Positions 1-9,363 of a DNA stretch of 64,000 nt are shown in pieces. Made by a program: the position numbers and the translations under genes. The notes under the pieces were generated by a model. It was not told the origin of the DNA, did no database searches, and saw only the letters and a program-made list of their open reading frames with translations. Each line of letters opens with the position of its first letter. Position 1 is the first letter of the stretch. The DNA comes from Trifolium pratense (taxonomy: Eukaryota > Streptophyta > Magnoliopsida > Fabales > Fabaceae), in NCBI RefSeq assembly GCF_020283565.1, contig NC_060059.1, positions 30,237,838 to 30,301,837 of the forward strand. The letters run 5' to 3'.

Positions 1-495
1 GAGAACAAAAAAAGAAGTCAATTATTGTGGGATTAAAAGAAGCTAGTAAAACTAACAATCATTAATGCAATGTGAAAATTCAAGAATCCAACCTGGAAGA
101 AGTTTGTCATGATTGGCAACACAGAGAAACAGAGAGAGATGATTGCATACATCACAACCTTGTGGATAAATTAAAATATACCTGCCATATACAACATCAT
201 CATTTGATCAAAACCCCAACTTTAATGAATGGCATCAATCAAATCTTAAGGAGTGTCTCAGCAAACCATATGCAAATATTATATTTCAATTTTCAACACT
301 GAATTATCTACTTCTGATATATGATACACCTTTCACAAATCAAATAACGTATATTCCCCTTGTTTGACAAATTAGATATAGTTACACAGTCATAAAGTAT
401 GGGATAAAACAATGTAACCCAAACCAATAGTTTTCCCTATTAGATTTGTAGATTGTAGATTCATAAAAAACATGAATGGCAAAAGCCGTAATGGT
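1..495. other. AT-rich stretch, no gene recognised
   Basis: No coding region, RNA gene or terminal repeat was recognised. The stretch lies beyond the point where homology to the MATH-domain gene on the minus strand is lost. Whether the rest of that gene continues to the left of the window cannot be seen. Confidence 0.5.
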
Positions 496-919
496 TTATT
501 TGGGTACTGTATAGTTATAAACACGTAGGCCAATAAGTATATCCAAAGCCGCATACCACTTGTAGTTGCCGACTTCAAATGCATTACTACGGAGTTCCCT
601 TTTGGTAATCTGAGAAAACTTTTCTATCTTCCAAGTATATCTTCCATACAACTCAGATGGTTTTGGTCCTATAAAGAGAAAAAATACATTAGATTTTAAA
701 CAACTCCTAATAGAAAATAAATTCTAACAATTATAATTCACCACCATCATCATCCTCGTCGGTGTCCCAGTAAGGGGGTGAAGTTGACGGTATTCCATTC
801 TCCACCTGTTCAGAAGATCGCCATTCTGCCAACGCTTCTCCAGATTGACAACGGTGCCCACTATAACTTCCCTCTGAAGACTTTCCCGCTCCAGATTCCT
901 CACTCGCAACCCCAGCCAT
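496..919 (-). pseudogene. TRAF1a/MUSE13-like MATH-domain protein, truncated 5' coding part
   Basis: Two exons on the minus strand. Exon 1 runs from the ATG at 919-917 to 742, the intron is 741-669 (GT..AG, 73 bp), and exon 2 starts at 668. The splice joins in phase to give the family hallmark: an acidic Q-S-G-E-A-L-A-E-W-R-S-S-E-Q-V-E-N-G block, a DEDDDGG stretch, then GPKPSELYG and TWKIEKFSQI, the start of the first MATH domain. Arabidopsis MUSE13/14 (TRAF1a/b) are long adaptor proteins that help SCF(CPR1) turn over NLR immune receptors and also affect ATG6 stability. Here homology stops after the YKWY motif at about 553, and the frame closes at 496-498 for a predicted 116 residues against more than 1000 in the family. 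Either this is a truncated duplicate or an insertion breaks the gene. The upstream ATG at 988 is in frame but reads 5'UTR-like sequence, so 919 is preferred. Confidence 0.8.
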
Positions 920-969
920 TCCGTGATCGAGCACTATTTCACTAACACTCTTCTTATAACAGCTGCTAG

Positions 970-1935
970 ACATCAAGCACAAAAACAAAGCACCAAATCA
1001 ACACCCTTAAACCCCATTACATTATATCATACTTTATAGTATAAATAAATCATTCAAATATTTCAATTAAACATTTCCAACTACATCACAGAAAATCCTA
1101 CATAATGATCACAAAAAGTCAACAATTATAAATTATCAACACTACACATAAAAGTATTCAAAAGCACACATTGTCACAGAAAATCAAAGGGAGAACACAA
1201 CAAATTCAAAAGGTTGCAATTCACCAAATGAAACCGATGAAAGCAACACATGACAAAGTGATGATGGTGTTATTGATACTTCCCCATTTCTGAAAAACCA
1301 ACAAACAACAATTGAAGACAACTAAATAAAATAAAATAAAAAATTTAATTCAAATTATTACACTCCTCAATACCATTGAACCCAAAAACCCAACTAAAAA
1401 AATTAACCTAAAAAACCCATGAATAAAACCCTAAAATAGAGATTAAAAAATAGCAATAAAAATGAAAAATTAAACCCAAAACCAATCAAATAAATTCAAC
1501 CAAACCCAAATTAAACCAAAAAAAAAAAAAAAACTAGATTTCAAAAAAAAAAATCATCATCAACGCAAATTGCATGAATCCAAAAACCGAAAACTCAAAG
1601 TGAAAATCAACACTAAAAAAACAAGAAAGATCTCAGAAAACGATTTCCATGAGAAACATTGATCGAAATCGAAGAAATGGAGCAAAATGAAAAACCCCCG
1701 AAAAAATTTAAAAATGAATTGGAGGACGAGGAATTGGAAAATCTGTGTGGAATCGAATGGATCGAGAATAGAGAAGACGAACCTGGAATCGAAGGAGGAG
1801 ACAACAATAGCGGCGTGAGAATCAGGGAGTCTGAGATTTTAGAGAGAGAAAATGAGATGAGAGAGAAAATTGATAGAAAGAAAGACAGAGAAGAGATGAA
1901 CAACGGAGAGCAAAGGCATAACCAAAAAAAATGAA
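970..1935 (-). promoter_or_regulatory. Probable 5'UTR exon and 5'UTR intron of the MATH-domain gene
   Basis: Read on the minus strand, 1610-1935 is CT-rich leader-like sequence with many TCTC runs. A plausible donor (CCAG/GTTCG) lies near 1780. A pyrimidine-rich acceptor ending TCTAG lies near 970, just upstream of the ATG. The AT-rich 980-1600 stretch between them would be a 5'UTR intron. The reading frames on both strands of the leader are low-complexity and are not proposed as genes. This is inference from composition and splice signals. Confidence 0.45.
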
Positions 1936-2192
1936 AAATAAAAATACGAGTATTTGTATTTTTTTTTTTTTATGTTCTACTTTATTTTTGTCTTTTTATT
2001 TTTGACCAAAATTTATATATATTATTTTTTTTGAAGGAACCAAAATTTATATTTTATAATTTATATTTTATGTTTTTAAATAAGAATTATTATGGATTTT
2101 CCTTATTAATATTTTTCCCTCAAAGAATGTATTTTAATTTTTTTTTTAGAAATTATAACATATTTTAATTTTAATTTTTAAATTATAAAATA

Positions 2193-2488
2193 CTTCCTCC
2201 GGTCCTTTTTATAAGGAACACTTTAAAAAAATTACACAGACCACGAAAACACATTGTAAATAGTTATTTTCATTTAATACTCTTATAAATTTAAATTTAT
2301 TACTTGTATACCCTTGTTTAATTACTTTAATTCAACTAGCTTACTTATTTTTAATATTCTCTTTCATAATAAATAAGAGCATAAGTGAAATTAAACTTTA
2401 AAACATTTTAAAATTGGTAAAAGTTTTTTTATTAAAAAGTCCAATTTTTTTTTTTCAAAATGTTCCTTATAAAAAGGACCGGAGGGAG
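2193..2488. mobile_element. Stowaway-type MITE (Tc1/mariner)
   Basis: The ends are inverted repeats of about 30 bp. The left begins CTTCCTCCGGTCC and the right ends GGACCGGAGGGAG, both flanked by TA (2191-2192 and 2489-2490). The 296-bp length, the CTCCCTCCG-type terminus and the TA target duplication are the Stowaway signature. It sits about 260 bp upstream of the inferred transcription start of the MATH-domain gene. There is no coding capacity. Confidence 0.9.
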
Positions 2489-2655
2489 TATTTTAATAAG
2501 TAATAATTGGTAATTAAGTAAAAAATATAAATCAGAAATATAAAAATATGGTTAAATATGTTTTTAGTTTCTCTAAAAATACCAAATTTTATTTTTAATC
2601 CCTCTAAAAAAATTTCTTCGAATTTTCATCCTATAAATTTTTAGTTTTCAATTTT

Positions 2656-2828
2656 TTTTAAACTCGATATCCGACCTTAGGACCGACTAATTCGAGGATC
2701 AATCTCACCACCCACTTTTTGTATGGACCAGCCCACCGAAATTGATACCAGAGAGAATTGAACATGAGACCTTGAGAGGAGCATACTCCAAAGACTCAAG
2801 CCAACAGCACTAGGTCAACCCAAGTGAA
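2656..2828 (-). mobile_element. tRNA-derived SINE
   Basis: A 16-bp direct repeat (TTTAGTTTTCAATTTT) flanks the insert at 2640-2655 and 2829-2844. Read on the minus strand, the element starts with GGGTTGACCTAGTGC and has an A-box-like TGGCTTGAGTC and a B-box-like TGTTCAATTC. It ends in an A-rich tail, as expected of a Pol III SINE. A short 5'-truncated relative sharing the 3' end (CGATATCCGG on the plus strand) lies at 18341-18376. Confidence 0.75.
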
Positions 2829-3279
2829 TTTAGTTTTCAATTTTAATCTCAGTTTTTATCAAAAGTTCACGTATCAAATTATGAATCACTTTTTTTAAAA
2901 GAGTCAAATAAGTTTTTAGTACATATAAACATCTCAAATTTTTATAGAAAGTAAAATTAAATTTATATATTTAGAGTGATAAAAAAACATATTTAACCCA
3001 TTATAAAAAAATTATTTAACCCAAAAATAAATAATATTTGTTTAGTTTATAAATGATGCAGTGTCAAATAATTTTAAACATTTTCTTTTTGTTGAGGTAA
3101 ATAATTTTAAATGGTCAATCAATTAAAACTGATTTTAGATTGATAGCAAACAAAATATTTCATACGCATTATCCATGAATCAAACCCCTTACCATATGTT
3201 TAAGGGGATCAAAACTCTTACCACATGGACCAATTCATTTTTAGATAATAATTTACATTATAAACTAATCTTAATATAT

Positions 3280-3298
3280 CTTAATATAATATAATATA

Positions 3299-3355
<57 letters not shown>

Positions 3356-3356
3356 G
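3280..3356. repeat. (TAA)n microsatellite
   Basis: ATATAATATAATA units pass into about 19 perfect TAA/AAT trinucleotide copies. It is a simple sequence repeat with no associated gene. Confidence 0.97.
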
Positions 3357-4690
3357 AAATTAATTAAAGACAACCACAATAGCCACCACCACTCTCCGGT
3401 CGTATCCAAAACCTCCTCATTTTAAGATCTAGACTTTGACAACTATTTAAGTGCGAGGTGTGATTATCTTCACATTTGTTTCAACTTTCAACCCTTTCAA
3501 TGGTAACAGCTGGCTCCTTACTTTCTCTGTCTGTGGTTCATTTTATACGACTAGGTCGGATTTCGCGGAGGGAGTTGGTTCTTCTAAACCTGTTTTTGGA
3601 TCCTCCAACATATAGGCCGGTTTGTTTGTGTGTCAGTGTGTTTTTAGATATATTTTTTGCAGTTTCTATTGTCGGTTTCGTCACTTCGCTGATGGTTTGT
3701 GGTTGGCTTTGGATTGTTTGGCTAGAAATGGCTGTAGTTGCTTGTTGTCGGTTGTGCAGTGAGTTGACGATTCATGGAACTGGTCTGTGTTGGGGGACGA
3801 GTCCATTTGTCGTTCTCAATTACGTTTCTCTTGTTTCAAAATGTGGATTTGTCTCAAGATTGAAGGAATGTATATTTGTTTCAAGATTAAAGGTTCACCG
3901 TTATTATTCAAACCGATTAGCTCGAAAGAGTCAGATATTGTTTGTTGTAGCGTTTGTTGCAGGGAGTTGATGATCTTAGTGATGCTTAATTATTAATATT
4001 CTTGTCACATTCTCGACTTGACGTAGGACTATTTGGCTTGAAAGAGTCTCGAATGGTTGTTGTGGCTTATGGGTACGTGATTTGGTCCATGTTGACAGTC
4101 ATTTCATTTTGAGTTGGTGCTTACAGACCGTGACAATTTGTAAGAATTAATAAGGTAAATTTCATCTGTGCTGAATTTATATTTGTATCATCCATTTAGG
4201 TCGATATGCACTTTTTGTTGGGAAAAACCAGCATAGAGAAAATAAATGAACGCAATCACAACACAAGAATATACGTGGAAACTCCAAACCGGAGAAAAAA
4301 CCACGGTCGTTGTCAAAAACGACAATCAGAGAATAAACACTATGTGAAAATTGTTACAACACATAGACTACCCTCAATCTTCCCTTGGCCCCCAATACAC
4401 CCGCACTCTCCAAAGCAAATATCTAACTACATCTCTCAACCCTCTAATACAAGAGTAAAAGAGAAAAATAAAAAAGTCAGATATAAGCTTAAAATGCTAC
4501 TGACCGGTGCAATTATAAACAAAGAACTTAGGTCCATTATATAGCCTTGATCCCCCATTGCTTCACCATTCTAAGCGATGTGAGACTTCTTTAATATAAT
4601 TTCTTTGACCTTTTTTTTTCTTCATTAGCAATGTGAACTTACATTGCAATCAACCCCAACACTTTTGTGAGCTTCTATTGGACCAGGTTC
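3357..4690. other. Intergenic sequence, no convincing gene
   Basis: Reading frames up to 164 codons exist near 3476-3970, but they have no recognisable domain or promoter context. From 4215 to 4620 the sequence resembles decayed retroelement end sequence (CAAACCGGAGAAAAAACCACGG and following). This could not be assigned to a family. Confidence 0.4.
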
Positions 4691-5145
4691 TGATCTTATC
4701 TGTTGATCAGAACAGGTAGAAGGCCAGCTGGAAGTCCGTTGAGCAGGTGGTAGGCAGCAATCCGAGCAGATGGTCCACGGAGGGGGGGTTGTACCTGCAG
4801 GTGCTCCGATGCCAAAGTCAGACAAGGAATAAAGAGCAAAAGAGATACTAGAGAGAAGTTAGAGAGAGAGAATAATTGTGATAATGAATAGTGTTCTACC
4901 TTGCTCTCCCAAGAGGGAGAGTATTTATAGCCCCCAGCTCTGGGCCAAAGGTCCTCTTAGTGGGCTGGACTAGCCAAGGCCCATTAAGAGGGACTGCCAA
5001 GATATTACCCTTAGATAGTGGGTAGAGTAGTAATTTTACCCTATCTTGGTGGAGAGGTTGTGCCATGCTGACATAGAGGTGGTTGGGCAAGCCATGTGGA
5101 CTTTGTGAGGGTCTAGGTGGACTAGCATTAGTCTAGTCCAGAACA
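4691..5145 (-). repeat. 3' LTR of the Tat element
   Basis: 455 bp beginning TGATCTTATC and ending GTCCAGAACA on the plus strand. It matches 15276-15731 with about five substitutions and one indel. A TATA box (TATAAATA, minus strand) lies at 4922-4929. The adjacent 5146-5160 reads on the minus strand as a G-rich tract (TTGGGGGGCTCC), which fits the polypurine primer site. Confidence 0.95.
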
Positions 5146-5359
5146 GGAGCCCCCCAAGTCGTTGCTCCTAGGCGTAGGAGTGATGACTTTAGATGTGTGC
5201 CCAAGTGCAAAAGGAAATTTCCTTGCAACCTCTCTTGAACAAATGTGGACGAGGAACTTGCTCGTCAAGGCCTTGCTCGTAGCAAGTATCTGCAATGTTT
5301 TGCTCGAAGTGGTTTTTCGAGGATATTTAATATTCTGCTCGTATCTACTGCGAGGAGAT

Positions 5360-5460
5360 AACTACGAGAGGGATTTGTTGCTCGTATTTATGACGAGGAG
5401 ATAATTTATAAGAAGGAATTGTTGCTCGTTGTTATGACGAAGAAGTTAGCAACGAGGAGG
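5360..5460 (+). repeat. Short tandem repeats upstream of the antisense promoter
   Basis: Imperfect units of about 45-50 bp contain TTGCTCGT followed by TATGACGAGGAGATAA-type sequence. GCTCGT and ACGAG form many short complementary pairs. They lie between the 3' LTR and the antisense TATA box. Confidence 0.5.
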
Positions 5461-5620
5461 TTTTCTGTAAAGCGCAGCCTTTTGCTTGAGGACTTGCTCG
5501 AGTGAAATTCGAGCATCCTTTTTCATTGGGGATGTGAAAGGGTGCATTTACTGCTTTGATTTTTACGAGGGAGTGTAAGGACCATTGGATCAAAGCGTCT
5601 TTTCACTTTCCTGGCTTGGT

Positions 5621-5740
5621 CTATATAATAGAGGAGAGTGAATTTCATTTTTACTTTTCACTCTCTCTCTTCAATTGTGAATCTCTCTGAAGTTCCAATT
5701 TACTAGTCAAATCGTTCTTCAGATTTTCTTCATATTCAAG
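5621..5740 (+). promoter_or_regulatory. TATA box and 5'UTR exon of the antisense gene
   Basis: CTATATAATAG at 5621-5631 is followed, 25-45 bp downstream, by a CT-rich initiator-like stretch (TTCACTCTCTCTC). The leader ends at 5740 with AAG/GTAATTC, a good plant donor. A matching acceptor (GCATTTCAG/G) is at 6341-6349, just upstream of the ATG at 6358. This gives a 609-bp 5'UTR intron (5741-6349). Promoter and intron are inferred from sequence signals only. Confidence 0.6.
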
Positions 5741-5917
5741 GTAATTCTTTCAAATTTTGTTCTCTAGATCCATTTTTTGTTGTTCCTGCCCAGCTTTGGG
5801 CGTTTTTTTCATGAAGATTGTATGAATGTATGAATGTTAAGATGAATGTGCCGGGCACCATATGAATTTAGTGCCGAGGAGCTTTCCTCCCCTTTAAAAC
5901 TTTAGGTTTGACGACTA

Positions 5918-6190
5918 GTGACGGGGAGCCTATCTCCCCGTTTCAAGCTTTGGATAGTTTATTAAGTGACGGGGAGCCTATCTCCCCCTTTTTTAACTTG
6001 GAGAATTTTGCTGAGAATTTGTTGTTAAAATTTCAACCGGGGAGCTTACCTCCCCGTCCTCGATTTAAGAATTCTCATGAAATTTGTTGTTTAAATTTCA
6101 TGCCGGGGAGCTTACCTCCCCGTCTTTAACTTAGAAGTTTTGAGGAAATTTCGTTATACAACCTTAGTGCCGGGGAGCTTACCTCCCCGT
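5918..6190 (+). repeat. Hairpin repeat array in the antisense 5'UTR intron
   Basis: Five copies of a perfect small inverted repeat (CGGGGAG, 4-6 nt loop, CTCCCCG or CTCCCC) occur at about 5921, 5969, 6038, 6103 and 6170. Each sits in a unit of roughly 50-70 bp that also carries a TTTAACTT..GAAATTTTG spacer. The same unit recurs at 8640-9005 beyond the coding region. Confidence 0.85.
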
Positions 6191-6357
6191 TTTTGCCTGC
6201 CTTACCCTCCTCGGTTTGCTTTTGATTGCCATTTGAAAAGGGCTTTGGTCGGGGACAGCGTCCTCGTCCTATCTTGCGCCCTTTCACTTGAATTGCGGTG
6301 AAAGGGTGGATTTGGTCATCGAATTCACTTTGTTTTTACTGCATTTCAGGTTTTAAA

Positions 6358-8385
6358 ATGTCAGAATCCGAGGAGGTTGTGGAAATCCAGGGTGCGGAGA
6401 AGTATACGCTGGTCGACTGTATAACTGATCCTGCATTGGATTGGGTTGCTCCTGAGCCCCGGGGAATAGCTTCGGCGCTTACTCCCAAGGATCCTAGATT
6501 ATATACCACGGTCGAGCAGAGGAGAGCGAACGAGCCCCAACACTGGTCGATCCGTTTACCCGGGGAGGAAGAACGGGTGTGCTCGTCTTTTGCCGGGCAT
6601 GATTTCGCTATGTATGAGTTCGTCTTCAAGGAGATGGGGCTTAGGCTGCCGTTCAGCCCTTTTGCGGCCAGTGTTCTTAAAGCCTTGCAAGTGGCTCCGT
6701 CACAGCTGCACCCGAACTCTTGGTCATTTATAATGGCGTTCGAGCACCTCTGCGTATATAAAGGTGTTCGTCCCAGTCTTCCCCTCTTTTTTAGGATCTT
6801 CAAGATTCAGCGCAAGCCGACGAAGGAAGTAGGACGAGCACCTCGTCAAAATTGGGTTTCGTTGAAGCATCACGAGGATGTTAAACTCTTTAAGATGTTT
6901 GTGGATTCCGTTAAGGATTTCAAGGAGAGGTACTATGTCGTCCGGCCAGAGTCTCCATCTGCCCGGGAGAGTTTAATGGAGCTGGAGGAAGATAGGGACG
7001 AGCAAGGTGTTGCTCGTAAGGATGCCGGTGGGCAAGTTATAGTTCGGGCAGTTCCTAAGTTCCCGTTAAGCTGGTCGTACACCCACTTCCAGAAGGAGCC
7101 TAAGGAATATACAACCGGGGACGCAGATTTGTCTCCCGAGGACATGGCTGCTTTCGAGGATTTGAAGGCCTTTGTGGCCGGTTTTACTCCCGGGGTCTGG
7201 ACGACTCGTAAGGGAGTTACAATAAGAGATGAACACGGGGTGCCTAAGGCCTCTCCTCGTTTTATTAATACTAGGACCCTCCTCAAGTGCAGAAATGTCG
7301 GGGAGGTCAAATTGTGTTTGGGTATTGTTTCCTTTCTTTTTAACTTAGAAAAATTTCTGTTATTATTGTATGTATTCTTCGTCTTTTACTAACTTGTTCG
7401 TCACTTGTTTGCAGACGAAATGGAAACTATTGCCGAGCGCATGTTGAAGGCCAAGCAGGATGAGAAGGCGAGCAGGTCTGGCCGAGGAAAAAAGAAAATT
7501 GTTGCCAGAGCTTCCCAGGAGGTGAGGCCGGGGACCCCTTCCGTGCAGGTTATTGGGACCTCGAGGGGTGGTTCGGGCAGCCCTTCCTCAGCTCCCCGGC
7601 CTCCTCCAGCGAAGAGGACAAGAGAAGAAGATCCCCCGGTTGAGGAGGCGGGCATGGGTGCATGCAGCAAGTTTCCTGTTCCTCGGTGCTTTACCGTGGA
7701 CAGATTTTTTGAGAAGTATCCTCCGGAGGTCTTTGAAGCTGAAAGGACTGCTATTCTCAACCAAGAGCCTGAGGTCCGCAAGCAGCAGCATGCTCGTGAC
7801 ATGGCTGCTGTGGTGCGAATGGTCTCGAGCTCCCTAGTCCTCGGTGACGAGCGGGAATTCTTAGTCGAGCAGCTGAACACTGCCTAGGCCAGGCACGAGC
7901 GGGCCAAAGGTCGGATCAACCAGCTCAAAATTGTTGTGGATGACCTCAAGGAGAAGCAAAAACGCTGGGGTGACCAGCTGGATGAGCACCGTAAAAGGGG
8001 AGATGAGTTGGAAGCTGCTCGGGCTGAGATTGAAAGGCTTACTGCTGCTATGGCACCGGGCGAGAACGAGCACAAGGCTGCCGAGGGCTTGACCACCCGA
8101 GCAGACTTGGTCAAGGTGATTGCTCAGCTGTCCCATGACTTTGTAGAGGGCACTGAGTACGCTTTTGAGAATGTCGTGCAGCAAATCAAGTGCCTTAATC
8201 CTGACGTGGAATTGGTGACCCGGGGAATGCATGTGAACGGGCAGGTCAAGGATGGGCAGATTGTTATCCCGGCTGGTCTGGCCGACTCTGATGAAGAGGA
8301 GGATGATGTTGAAGTGGTTTTCGAGGAGGGTCATGAAGACGGGCTGGGTGACGGGCACGAGCAGGAAGATAGGTGCGAGGAGTAG
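6358..8385 (+). CDS. Antisense accessory protein of the Tat element (Transposase_28-like, coiled coil), one in-frame stop
   Basis: Coding exons are 6358-7321 and 7415-8385. The 93-bp intron (7322-7414) has donor GG/GTATTG, a perfect TACTAAC branch-point motif at 7386-7392 and acceptor TTTGCAG. Splicing keeps the frame (phase 1, forming a GAC codon) and gives 645 codons including the stop. Residues about 85-155 (FKEMGLRLPFSPF..., SQLHPNSW, MAFEHLC) resemble the Pfam family called putative gypsy-type transposon (Transposase_28). The second exon has a basic, proline-rich segment with a KKK patch and KRTREE, then a charged coiled coil, and an acidic C terminus (DSDEEEDD). A TAG at 7885-7887 breaks exon 2, probably from CAG by a C-to-T change. 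Such antisense ORFs are known in Tat elements, but their function is not. A nuclear, DNA- or RNA-associated role is only a guess. Confidence 0.75.
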
Positions 8386-9363
8386 ATGTCCCCGGCCTTT
8401 TTATTGTAATTTCCTTTCTATTGTAATTTATTTTGTCTCTTTGAATTTTTGGGGCCTTTGAGCCATGGTTTGTAATTTTGGAACAAGTGGGCTTTTGTCC
8501 CTGTTTGATTTTTATGACAATTCCGGGCAGGTGCCCGTTTTATTTATCTGTGCTTGTTTATAACTGCTCGTCTATACCTGCTCGCATGTATGTTTCCTCA
8601 TTCTTTAACTTGGAAAATTTTACGAAATTTTGTTGTTTAAAATGCCAACCGGGGAGCCTCCCCGTAGAAAATTTTTGATGAAATTTTGTTGTTAAAATTT
8701 CGACCGGGGAGGTCTGGTCCCTACCTTTAACTTAGCCAAATTTTATGCTAATTTCTTGCTCAAAATCTGAGCCGGGGAGCTTGTCCCTATTTTTAACTTA
8801 ACGAAATTTGTTGTTTAAATTTCATGCCGGGGAGCTTACCTCCCCATTTTTGAGGTGCTCGTCTGGGCATGCTGGTATGCTCATTCGAGCAAGTTGGTGT
8901 GCTAAGTTTTGCCTGTTTATTTTTATGCCTGTTTTGTATACTTATCATATTTTTGCATGTATGGATGCTGCGCTCGTTGTTATTTTGCCGGGGAGGTTTC
9001 CCCTGCTTGATACTGAGCATGTTTTATTGAGGGTAGTCTCCTCTGTTTTGACTTAAACAGTTTAGGGAACTGTATAAGCACTTAGAGTTGTTTCTAAGTT
9101 ACGCGAATACGAGCACGCTAGTGTACCTTTCTTCGCAACCTGAACCTCCCATCGCGAGCTGGGTGCTAGGTCGTGGCACGGGGACGATGGGCTCGTTTCG
9201 AGAGTTATCCTCGTCTAGCAGGAGTTCTATTTCCCTTATGGTGAATTAGTTCCCCTGCTATGGTTTTAGATGAGCACGTGTGCCATGGTGCCCTCCGTTG
9301 TTTAAGGTGCTCAATTCGTTGTGTTCTGAAGTGCGAGCAGCCTTTTTTTGGTGTGGCAATAAC
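8386..9363. other. Convergent 3' region between antisense gene and pol, with hairpin repeats
   Basis: No gene is seen. The stretch separates the stop of the antisense gene (8385) from the stop of pol on the other strand (9364), so the two transcription units converge here. Five more CCGGGGAG-type units, three of them degenerate on the right arm, lie at about 8649, 8704, 8771, 8827 and 8988. Their spacer is like that of the 5'UTR intron copies. Confidence 0.6.

Noticed and set aside
1613..1934. Frames of 91-96 codons on both strands
   Set aside because: The plus-strand E/R-rich and minus-strand S/F/L-rich frames are mirror images of a CT-rich 5'UTR, not proteins.
3476..3970. 164-codon frame on the plus strand
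   Set aside because: Composition is T/G-rich with hydrophobic low-complexity residues, no domain, no promoter and no homologous words recognised; treated as chance.
6336..7880. Minus-strand frames of 125-159 codons across the antisense gene
   Set aside because: They are shadows of the well-supported plus-strand exons, which have domain-like sequence and splice signals.
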